A stretch of DNA of 64,000 bases from JBHIET01 sp046760785. GTDB lineage: Bacteria; Chloroflexota; Anaerolineae; B4-G1. The stretch's first letter is position 1. Every line of letters begins with the position of its first letter. The position numbers and the translations under genes were made by a program. Below, piece after piece: positions 1-9,560 of this stretch. The stretch is from positions 1-64,000 of the forward strand of contig JBHIET010000006.1 of the NCBI GenBank assembly GCA_046760785.1, in the 5' to 3' direction. The notes under the pieces were generated by a model that saw only the letters and a program-made list of their open reading frames with translations, made no database searches and had not been told where the DNA came from.

Positions 1-95
1 TGATCTGTACAATCACTGTTACGATTTCCAGGGGTGCGAAAAACAGGCTAAGAATAACCCTGCCTCTCCCAGCGCGGCACGGCATGAGCAGAAAG

Positions 96-118
96 CCCCC
101 TGCCCGGCGGGCAGGGGG
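96..118 (-). terminator. Hairpin terminator candidate downstream of uvrB
   Basis: A perfect 10-bp inverted repeat (96-105 against 109-118) with a 3-base loop lies about 100 bases past the uvrB stop. Read on the minus strand it is followed by CTTTCTGC, only a weak U tract, so efficiency is uncertain. The DNA between it and uvrB (about 157-205) resembles the palindromic repeat seen elsewhere in the window. Nothing else is recognised in positions 1-220. Confidence 0.5.
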
Positions 119-220
119 TGTCGTCTTGTGGGCATCTTCTCAATAATTTGGGTAGGGGCAGGCCTTGCGCCCTTCAGGCTGGGCCTCAGGATGAAGCCTG
201 CCCGCCAGGGAGACCACAGC

Positions 221-2269
<2,049 letters not shown>

Positions 2270-2301
2270 ATTGCTCTCCCATAGAACGTCAGTTCGGTTG
2301 C

Positions 2302-2330
2302 ATTATACACCAGGTTGGGCCAGTGCGCCA
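2302..2330 (-). promoter_or_regulatory. Putative uvrB promoter
   Basis: On the minus strand a perfect -10 box TATAAT (2302-2307) lies 33 bases before the uvrB start. A weak -35 (TGGCGC, 2325-2330) is 17 bases upstream. It overlaps the divergent promoter of the L,D-transpeptidase gene. No LexA-type palindrome was recognised. Confidence 0.45.
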
Positions 2331-2333
2331 GAT

Positions 2334-2363
2334 TTGACAGCCAGACCAGTTATGTGGTATCGT
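2334..2363 (+). promoter_or_regulatory. Promoter of the L,D-transpeptidase gene, probably leaderless
   Basis: TTGACA (2334-2339) and TATCGT (2358-2363) are separated by 18 bases. The start codon at 2372 lies only 8 bases past the -10 box, so the expected transcription start almost coincides with the ATG, and no clear Shine-Dalgarno sequence is present. Confidence 0.5.
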
Positions 2364-2371
2364 AGAGTGGG

Positions 2372-3913
2372 ATGGGAAAGACAGCCAATCGTCGTCATGG
2401 GTGGTTTCTTTTTGCCGGCATCCTCGCCACCATCGGGCTGTGCGTCGGCGTGGGAGGGCTGGCGCTCGCGAGCAGGACCTACAACCAACATTACGCCGGC
2501 CGCATCTACCCCGGCGTCACCGTCTACGGCGCGGACCTGAGCGGGTTGACCGTGGATGAGGCCACCGCCGCCCTTCAACCGGAGCTCCCCGACCCAACCA
2601 CACTGCTGCTGACACTGCGCGCCGGGGACCGTGCCTGGAGTCGCTCCTGGGCCGACCTGGGGATTCACTTTGACCTGGCGGCGACCGCCCGTATGGCCTA
2701 CCAGGTGGGGCGCGAGGGAACGCCGGAACAGCAATACGTCACCCAACTGCGGGCACTCTTCACCGCATGGCCACTCTCCCCCGTCGTCGTACTCTCCGAC
2801 CCGGCCCAGGCCGCTGCCGCCCTGGAGGCACTGGCCCCTGAGGTGGCCATCCCACCGGTAGACGCCACGCTTATCATCCGGCCCGCAGGCATCACCCCGG
2901 TGCCGGCCCAGGCGGGGCGGGAATTGGACGTGGAGGCCACTGTCGCCGCGTTCCCGCACGCCGTCGGTGCAGGCCCCGAGGGGTTGGTGATAGAACTGCT
3001 GACCCGCCAGGTAGAGCCGGCCATCGGCAACCCTGGCCCGGCGCAGGCACAGGCCGAGGCGCTGCTGGACCACCCCTTCACGCTCCTCGCCGACGACCCG
3101 CTGACCGGCTTCAGCGCGACGTGGGCAGTGGGGCCGGAGACGGTGGCAGCGTGGCTGGTCGCGCAGCCTATCGAGGGCACAGACGGTCCACGGCTGGCAC
3201 TGACGGTGCAGGAGGAGGCCGTCCGCGTCTACCTGGAGAGTCTGGGCAGCCAATTGACCAGCGAGGTCGCGCTTGACGTGGAGGGAACGCTACCTGCGGT
3301 GCGAGCGGCCATCGAAGCCGGAGAGAGCCGGGCCGCTGTCGCGTTGGTGCATCCGCCCCGCACCTACACCGTGCAGCCGGGCGATACGCTGATGTCGGTG
3401 GCACGGGCGCATGGCTTCCCCGTATGGTGGCTGACCGAGGCCAATCCGGGCACCGCACCCGGAGAACTGCGACCCGACCAGCAGATCGTCATCCCCTCCA
3501 TAGACATACTCTTCCCATTGCCGCTCATCACCAACCGGCGCATCGTCATAGACATCTCCGACCAGCACCTCTACGCTTACGAGGGAGAAGCACTGATCTA
3601 CGACTTCTTATGCTCGACCGGCATCGCCTCCTCGCCGACCATCACCGGCACGTTCCAGATACTGAGCAAGGAGGAGAACGCCTACGCCTCCAGTTGGGAC
3701 CTATGGATGCCACACTTCATGGGGGTTTATCGCTCCGGACCCGATTTCACCAACGGCATCCACGGACTGCCAACCCTCTCCAGCGGCGCCCGGTTGTGGG
3801 AAGGCTACCTGGGCCGCCCAGTCTCCTACGGCTGCATCGTCATCGGCCTGGACGAGGCTGCCACGCTCTACGAATGGGCTGAGTTAGGGACGCTGGTGGT
3901 GATACAGGATTAG
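2372..3913 (+). CDS. LysM and L,D-transpeptidase (YkuD) cell-wall protein
   Basis: Predicted peptidoglycan L,D-transpeptidase acting outside the membrane. The 513-residue protein has an N-terminal membrane segment (about residues 11-32), two weakly similar segments like the peptidoglycan-binding domain paired with VanW/YkuD proteins (about 40-310), a LysM motif (TYTVQPGDTLMSVARAHGF, about 331-375) and a C-terminal YkuD domain (about 389-513). The catalytic Cys is C488 in SYGCIVIG, and a GIHG histidine motif lies upstream. The usual consensus is SHGC followed by IR or VR; here the Arg is replaced by Val, which is unusual. The gene stands alone and diverges from uvrB. Confidence 0.88.
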   Translation: MGKTANRRHGWFLFAGILATIGLCVGVGGLALASRTYNQHYAGRIYPGVTVYGADLSGLTVDEATAALQPELPDPTTLLLTLRAGDRAWSRSWADLGIHFDLAATARMAYQVGREGTPEQQYVTQLRALFTAWPLSPVVVLSDPAQAAAALEALAPEVAIPPVDATLIIRPAGITPVPAQAGRELDVEATVAAFPHAVGAGPEGLVIELLTRQVEPAIGNPGPAQAQAEALLDHPFTLLADDPLTGFSATWAVGPETVAAWLVAQPIEGTDGPRLALTVQEEAVRVYLESLGSQLTSEVALDVEGTLPAVRAAIEAGESRAAVALVHPPRTYTVQPGDTLMSVARAHGFPVWWLTEANPGTAPGELRPDQQIVIPSIDILFPLPLITNRRIVIDISDQHLYAYEGEALIYDFLCSTGIASSPTITGTFQILSKEENAYASSWDLWMPHFMGVYRSGPDFTNGIHGLPTLSSGARLWEGYLGRPVSYGCIVIGLDEAATLYEWAELGTLVVIQD

Positions 3914-4102
3914 CGGTCAGCGCTCAGCTCGCCTCCTGTCTTTCAGCCCCACCCCCCTGCCTTTCTGTCTCCCACACGACGTGCTCCCTGCTTGTCTTTC
4001 ACCCAGGCTTTGAGATTTAGGGCTTAGCATCTGTCACTTGGCCATTGCTCATCGGTCATTGGTCATTGTACCCGGTACCCTTTTCCCATTACCATTTTCC
4101 CA

Positions 4103-4131
4103 TTGACTACGATTTCCACAAATCTTATAAT
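4103..4131 (+). promoter_or_regulatory. Strong sigma-70-type promoter of the signalling cluster
   Basis: TTGACT (4103-4108) and TATAAT (4126-4131) with 17-bp spacing, about 80 bases before the HTH/receiver gene. The rest of the 300-base gap 3914-4213 holds pyrimidine-rich DNA and a degenerate heptamer tract (GGTCATT-like, about 4050-4080); no gene is seen there. Confidence 0.7.
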
Positions 4132-4213
4132 TTGTAAAAAGTGGAACAAGCGTCAAATTCTTGTAGTTCATCTGCACCGACGCGAAGATGACTCTCCGGG
4201 AAGGAAGTGACAG

Positions 4214-4792
4214 ATGTCCGAGAGCAGACCTATGACCACAGGACAGGCCGCCCGATATTGTCACGTTTGCCAGGCCACCATCGTCAACTGGATTAAGAAA
4301 GGCAAACTCAAGGCCTACACCACGCCAGGCGGTCACTACCGCATCCTATTGCCTGATCTCCTGTCCTTCTTGGAGAGCTACAGGATGCCCGTAGATTCAA
4401 CGCTGAGAATATCGTCTCGACCACGGGTGCTGATCGTGAGCAATGGTCCGCACGGTACGAGGCTTGCACAAGTCCTTCAGGAGAGGGGATATTTCGACGT
4501 CGCTTTGGCGAGCAATGACTATGCAGCCGCCGCACAGGTGGTGCGCCTGGAACCCGATGCCGTGGTGCTTGATATGAGAAGCACAACGCTGGATTGCCTG
4601 GCCCTATGCAGGTGGTTGCGCACCTCAGAGGGAGAAGAAATCTCGGTGCTGGCCGTGGGCGGCCCGCAGGATGAGGGAGCGGCACGAGCTGCTGGTGTTG
4701 ACGCCTACCTACCCGGCGCTGCTGTCGCCGACAGGTTGGAGGCGAAACTGGAAGCACTGCTTGCACCAGAACAGAATAAGGCAAAAGACTGA
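4214..4792 (+). CDS. MerR/excisionase-type HTH protein fused to a degenerate receiver domain
   Basis: Likely DNA-binding regulator. Residues about 7-58 form a MerR/excisionase-like helix-turn-helix (TTGQAARYCHVCQATIVNWI, then a GGHYRI wing). Residues about 72-185 have the fold pattern of a response-regulator receiver. The phosphoacceptor-like Asp is present in VVLDM, but the acidic pair after the first strand is missing (VLIVSNG instead of VLIVDDD), and the C-terminal Lys-Pro signature reads YLPGAA. The receiver is therefore probably not phosphorylated normally. The gene heads a same-strand cluster and ends 32 bases before the CheY-like gene. The start is supported by GGAAGGAAG upstream. DNA targets are unknown. 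Confidence 0.75.
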   Translation: MSESRPMTTGQAARYCHVCQATIVNWIKKGKLKAYTTPGGHYRILLPDLLSFLESYRMPVDSTLRISSRPRVLIVSNGPHGTRLAQVLQERGYFDVALASNDYAAAAQVVRLEPDAVVLDMRSTTLDCLALCRWLRTSEGEEISVLAVGGPQDEGAARAAGVDAYLPGAAVADRLEAKLEALLAPEQNKAKD

Positions 4793-4824
4793 CGACAACT
4801 GACAACGCCGATGGAGGGCCAGCT

Positions 4825-5208
4825 ATGGCTGATGAAACCATTCTCATCGTCGAGGACAATCTGCTCAACCGCAAACTGGCCGAGACGCTCCTGCGGCTCC
4901 ACGGCTATCGCCTGTTGATTGCCGTGGATGGTAAGGAGGCCATTGAGATCGCCACTCGCGAGAAACCAGATCTCATCCTGATGGACATGCAGTTACCCAA
5001 GATAAGCGGGTACGACGCCACCCAGACTCTCAAGTCGCAGCCGGAGACCGCGCACATCCCCATTGTGGCCCTTACTGCTCACGCCATGGCGGATGAGCGT
5101 GAGCAAGCGATGGCGCTCGGCTGCGACGGCTATATCACCAAGCCGATTGACACCCGCGCCTTCGCGGGCCAGGTGAGAGAATATCTGGATTCCCCGGATA
5201 AAGAGTGA
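4825..5208 (+). CDS. Single-domain response regulator (CheY/DivK-like receiver)
   Basis: Stand-alone receiver of 127 residues that should accept phosphate from a histidine kinase and signal through protein contacts. Canonical residues are visible: the acidic cluster in ILIVEDN, the phosphoacceptor Asp in LILMDMQLP, the switch Thr in IVALTAHAM and the Lys in YITKPID. No output domain is present. It sits between the HTH/degenerate-receiver gene and the 1243-residue kinase on the same strand, so that kinase is the plausible partner. DivK-like receivers of this kind are often found next to multi-GAF kinases. Confidence 0.9.
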   Translation: MADETILIVEDNLLNRKLAETLLRLHGYRLLIAVDGKEAIEIATREKPDLILMDMQLPKISGYDATQTLKSQPETAHIPIVALTAHAMADEREQAMALGCDGYITKPIDTRAFAGQVREYLDSPDKE

Positions 5209-5292
5209 GAGAACGTTGTTACCTGCACTCTACGGGGATACTATCACCCTTGCAGAGCGGGATATTATTCCCTAGACTTTGGATGGCATGAG

Positions 5293-8200
5293 ATGCGCGA
5301 TAAAGAGAAGACCAAAGAGCAACTGATTGAGGAACTGCAGAGGCTGCGCCAACGAGTAGCCGCATTGCAGGAATCGGAGAACGAACGCAAACGCGCGGAG
5401 GAGGAGAGCAAGCGCCGCGCTGCCCAGTTAGCCACTTTGCACGAAGCAAGCACTGTGGTTGCTTCCCGCCTGACCCTGGAGGAAATCTTCGAGGCTGTTA
5501 TACAAAGCCTATCAAAAGCCCTTGACTATAGACTGATTGGTATCTACCTGGTGAAAGAAGGGATGCTAGAACTAAAAGCCCAGGTCGGCTATGGCTCACC
5601 CGACGATCCTGATATTCTTGCTGATGTGCCCCTGGAGAAGGGAGTACTCGGACGCACGGCTCGAACCGGTCAACCCCAATTGCTCAGCAATGTGAAGGGG
5701 GATCCTGATTTCTGGACCGACGTGCCAGGCATCACCTCTGAGGTCTGTGTCCCGCTCAAAAGGGGAGATGAGGTCTTGGGCGTGTTGAATGTAGAAAGCG
5801 ACAGGGTTGATAAACCCCTGGATGTCTCTGACGTGCAGCTCCTCACACTTCTCAGCAGCCACATCGTCATCGCCATTGAGAATGCCCGCCTGTTTGAAGA
5901 GATCCGCCAGCGAGCCCAGGAAATGGAAGCCATCAATAAGGTGGGACGGGCCATCACCTCCGTGCTCGACCTGGACGAGGTGCTTCGCCAGATTGTGGAC
6001 ATTACCAAGGCCCGTTTCGGCCATTACTTTGTCGGCATCGCACTGGTGAAGGGAGATCAGTTGATCTTCTCGAACGGGAGCACCATCGGTGACTCTGACG
6101 TCCGGCTTCCGTCAGGCCAAGTGAGCATCGGTCTGACACATCGCCCTAGTCTGACCGCCGAGGCCGCGCGGACCGGCCAGCCGGTGCTGGCCAACGACGT
6201 CCTCAGCGATCCGCGTTACCTCGCGGTGGAGGAATTGCCAGACACCCGCTCCGAATTGTGCATGCCTGTCAAAGCCAAGGGGCGCGTCATCGGGGTGCTG
6301 CACGTGCAAAGCGATCAGCCTGACGCCTTCGAGCAGACCGATGTAATAGTCCTCCAATCACTGGCCAGCCAGGCTGGCGTGGCCATTGAGAACGCGCGGT
6401 TGTACGAGACGATTCAGCAAGAACTGGCCGAGCGCAAGCGAACGGAGGAAGCGCTGCGGCAGAGCGAGGAGCGTTTTCGACTCGCTATTGAAGCTGCCAG
6501 GGACGGCTTGTGGGAAAATAGCCTCGATCACAAAAGGGATTTCTTCAGCGATAGCATGTTCACCATGCTGGGCTATGAACCGCTGGCCCCCGCCGATGCG
6601 TTCGATTTCTTCAACGGCCTGGTGCATCCCGATGACTTCAATAACTTTGAGGAGAAATACAATGCGCTTAACCAACCGGGCCACGACGATTATGCGGTTG
6701 AAATGCGCCTAAAGGCAAAGGATGGCACGTGGCGTCACATTCTTTCTAGAGGCAAGTGCGTCGAAAGAGATGAGGAGGGGAGAGCGGTGAGAGTTGTCGG
6801 GATTCATACCGACATCACTGATCTCAAACGGGCGGAGGAGGCTCTGCGTATGTCAGAGCAACGTTATCGCCTGTTATTCGAGCGGAACCTTGCCGGGGTT
6901 TACCGTACCACCGTAGATGGGCAGGTCCTAGACTGCAACAAGTCTTTTGCTCGCATCTTGGGTTATGACTCACCAGAAGAAATCCTGGGCTGCCAGGCTT
7001 CAGAATTCTATTTTGACCCTGCTAACCGGCAAGCATTCGTCACTCAGTTACAGGAACAGGCCACCCTTGTCAACCGTGAACATCGCCTTCGTCGAAAAGA
7101 CGGTAGTCCTGTATGGGTTCTGGAAAACTCGGCCTTGCTCAAAGGAGAGGAAGGCTCGCCGCCATTTCTGCAAAGTACAATGGTCCCCATCACCGAGCGC
7201 AAGCAGGCCCAGGAGGCGCTGGAACGGCACGCCATCCAGTTGGCGCTCATCAACGACATCAGCGGAAAGATCGCTGCTGTGCTGGACCTGGACAGCCTGC
7301 TCGACAGGGCCGCCCGGCTGGTGCAGAAAAGCTTTGACTACCATCACGTGGCCCTTTTCACCACAGATCGTGAGCAAGGTGAGGTGGTGATGAGAGCCAG
7401 GGCCGGCGATTTCGCCGATCTGTTCCCGCCCAACCATCGGCTGAAGTTGGGTCAGGGCATGGTCGGCTGGGTGGGCCTCCACGGCGAGGGGCTGCTGGCC
7501 AACGACGTGGACGCCGAACCTCGTTACGTCAACCGCTACCCCGACGTGATCACAACCCGCTCCGAATTGAGCGTGCCCATCCGCGTGGGTGAGAAGGTCG
7601 TGGGAGTGCTCGACGCCCAGAGTCCGCAGCTTAATGCCTTCAGCGAGAGCGACGTGATGGTCATGGAAACCCTGGCCGACCAGATCGCCGTGGCGATCGA
7701 GAACGCCCGCCTGTTCGAGGAGACGCAGCGTCGAGTGCGCGAAATGCAGTTGCTCTATGACGTGGGGCAGGCCGCTGCCTCCGAGGTACGACTGGAAGAG
7801 ACCCTGCAGGCCGCTGCGGAGGCCTTGGCCGCCGAGTTTGAGGACATCCACGTGGCTCTCATGCTGCTGGATCCAGAGAGCGGCACGTTGCACGTGGAGA
7901 GCAGCGTCGGCTATTCCCTCGACATGGTCAATAATCCGCGCCTTCCGCTGGGCGAGGGCATCACCGGCTGGGTGGCACAGCACGGCAAGCCTCTCCTTGT
8001 GCCCGACGTGCGGCTGGATCCCCGCTATTATGAAGGAGCCTCCGACACCCGCTCCGAACTGTGTGTCCCCCTGGCCGTTGGCTCGCAGGTCATCGGCGTC
8101 ATCAACGTCGAAAGTGCTGAGACCAACGCCTTCACGGAAGATGACCGGCGACTGTTGAGCACGCTGGCCAATAATCTGGCCATACTCATCGAGCGTGCCC

Positions 8201-9024
8201 GCCTGTTCGAGAAAGTGGAGGCCGCCAGAACCGAGCTGCAGGAGCGAGCGGAGGCACTGGCCCGTTCCAATGCCGAACTGGAGCAATTCGCCTACGTGGC
8301 TTCGCACGACCTCCAGGAGCCGCTGCGCAAAGTGCGGGCCTTCGGCGACCGGTTTGAGGCCAAATACGCCGATATGCTCGACGAACGAGGGCGCGACTAC
8401 CTGGAGCGTATGCAGGGAGCCGCCAGCCGCATGCAAGAGATGATCAACGACCTGTTGACCCTCTCGCGAGTGACCACCCGCGCCCAGCCCTTCGTTCCGG
8501 TGGACCTGCGCCAGTTGGCCGACGAGGCCGTATCCGATCTTGAGATACGCATCGAGCGAAGCAGCGGGCGGGTCGAGATTGACGAGTTGCCCACTATCGA
8601 AGCGGACCCCATCCAGATGCGCCAATTGCTGGGAAACCTCATCGGCAACGCACTCAAATTTCAGCGGAAAGGAAAGTCACCCGTTGTGAAGGTGTACGGC
8701 AAACTGCTTGATGGACAGGAAAGGCATGGAGAACCTGCCCCAGGTTCAGAAATGGCCACAGCCACGGATAGCGCCAAGTGCCAGATCTTTGTGCAAGACA
8801 ATGGCATTGGATTTGACGAAAAGTATCTTGAACGAATCTTTCAACCCTTCCAGCGGTTGCACGGCCGGAGCGAGTACGAGGGAAGCGGCATGGGCCTGGC
8901 AATATGCCGCAAAATTGCCGAGCGTCACGGCGGCAGCATAACCGCCCAAAGCACACCCGGTCAAGGGGCGACCTTCATCGTTACCCTGCCCGTCAATCAA
9001 CCCAAAGGAGAAAAAGCGTCATGA
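5293..9024 (+). CDS. Cytoplasmic multi-GAF/PAS sensor histidine kinase
   Basis: Sensor kinase of 1243 residues with no membrane segment. Layout: N-terminal coiled coil (1-45), GAF domains about 60-205 and 225-370, PAS domains about 395-510 and 520-640, GAF domains about 665-810 and 830-975, a coiled coil, then HisKA and HATPase. The phosphoacceptor is H1005 in ASHDLQEPLRK, the form typical of phytochrome-like kinases, and the ATPase G boxes (DNGIGF, GSGMGLAICRK) are intact. Ligands are unknown; GAF and PAS domains bind small molecules or cofactors. The stop overlaps the next response regulator by four bases (ATGA), pointing to translational coupling and a kinase-regulator pair. Confidence 0.93.
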   Translation: MRDKEKTKEQLIEELQRLRQRVAALQESENERKRAEEESKRRAAQLATLHEASTVVASRLTLEEIFEAVIQSLSKALDYRLIGIYLVKEGMLELKAQVGYGSPDDPDILADVPLEKGVLGRTARTGQPQLLSNVKGDPDFWTDVPGITSEVCVPLKRGDEVLGVLNVESDRVDKPLDVSDVQLLTLLSSHIVIAIENARLFEEIRQRAQEMEAINKVGRAITSVLDLDEVLRQIVDITKARFGHYFVGIALVKGDQLIFSNGSTIGDSDVRLPSGQVSIGLTHRPSLTAEAARTGQPVLANDVLSDPRYLAVEELPDTRSELCMPVKAKGRVIGVLHVQSDQPDAFEQTDVIVLQSLASQAGVAIENARLYETIQQELAERKRTEEALRQSEERFRLAIEAARDGLWENSLDHKRDFFSDSMFTMLGYEPLAPADAFDFFNGLVHPDDFNNFEEKYNALNQPGHDDYAVEMRLKAKDGTWRHILSRGKCVERDEEGRAVRVVGIHTDITDLKRAEEALRMSEQRYRLLFERNLAGVYRTTVDGQVLDCNKSFARILGYDSPEEILGCQASEFYFDPANRQAFVTQLQEQATLVNREHRLRRKDGSPVWVLENSALLKGEEGSPPFLQSTMVPITERKQAQEALERHAIQLALINDISGKIAAVLDLDSLLDRAARLVQKSFDYHHVALFTTDREQGEVVMRARAGDFADLFPPNHRLKLGQGMVGWVGLHGEGLLANDVDAEPRYVNRYPDVITTRSELSVPIRVGEKVVGVLDAQSPQLNAFSESDVMVMETLADQIAVAIENARLFEETQRRVREMQLLYDVGQAAASEVRLEETLQAAAEALAAEFEDIHVALMLLDPESGTLHVESSVGYSLDMVNNPRLPLGEGITGWVAQHGKPLLVPDVRLDPRYYEGASDTRSELCVPLAVGSQVIGVINVESAETNAFTEDDRRLLSTLANNLAILIERARLFEKVEAARTELQERAEALARSNAELEQFAYVASHDLQEPLRKVRAFGDRFEAKYADMLDERGRDYLERMQGAASRMQEMINDLLTLSRVTTRAQPFVPVDLRQLADEAVSDLEIRIERSSGRVEIDELPTIEADPIQMRQLLGNLIGNALKFQRKGKSPVVKVYGKLLDGQERHGEPAPGSEMATATDSAKCQIFVQDNGIGFDEKYLERIFQPFQRLHGRSEYEGSGMGLAICRKIAERHGGSITAQSTPGQGATFIVTLPVNQPKGEKAS

Positions 9025-9476
9025 AAAAGCCTCGCAAACCGATCACCATTCTGATGGCCGAAGATGACCCAGACGACCGCTTGCTGACCCGGGAGGCGTT
9101 CGAAGAGAACTGCCTGGCAAACGACCTGCGCTTCGTTGAGGACGGCGAGGAGCTGATGGACTACCTTCACCAGCGCGGCAGATTCAGCGACCCGCAACAA
9201 AGCCCCCGTCCAGGCTTGATCTTGCTGGATCTGAATATGCCCCGTAAGGATGGGCGCAAGGCGCTGGAAGAGATCAAGACCGACCCGGACTTGCGCCGCA
9301 TCCCCATCGTCGTGTTGACCACCTCCAAGGCGGAGGAGGACATCCTGCGCACGTATGATATGGGGGTGAACTCGTTCATCACCAAGCCGGTGACGTTCGA
9401 AGGGCTGGTCGCCGTGATCAAGACCCTGGGCAAATACTGGCTTGAGATCGTCGCATTGCCCCTATCACTGTTTTGA
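9021..9476 (+). CDS. Rcp1-like response regulator
   Basis: Receiver-only protein of 151 residues. It has AEDDPDDRLL near the N-terminus, the phosphoacceptor in LILLDLNMP, VVLTTS and FITKPV, matching the Rcp1 subfamily that partners phytochrome-type kinases. The start was chosen at the ATG overlapping the kinase stop, with AAAGGAG upstream; a longer in-frame extension into the kinase gene is not supported. The tight overlap, and the fact that the kinase has a SHDLQEPL-type HisKA, suggest the two are cognate partners. Confidence 0.9.
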   Translation: MKKPRKPITILMAEDDPDDRLLTREAFEENCLANDLRFVEDGEELMDYLHQRGRFSDPQQSPRPGLILLDLNMPRKDGRKALEEIKTDPDLRRIPIVVLTTSKAEEDILRTYDMGVNSFITKPVTFEGLVAVIKTLGKYWLEIVALPLSLF

Positions 9477-9560
9477 TCGAGTGCTCGTAGCGCGCACTTC
9501 AGTAAACCACGAACCATCAAATCGCGATCTACTGACCCTGGCTAACGGAGGGCATGAATT

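Noticed and set aside
7048..8625. 525-residue open frame antisense to the multi-GAF kinase
   Set aside because: Composition of a shadow frame; the sense protein has intact kinase motifs.
8904..9020. Longer N-terminus for the Rcp1-like regulator
   Set aside because: It would overlap the kinase ATPase domain; the ATG at 9021 has a ribosome site and starts the receiver fold.
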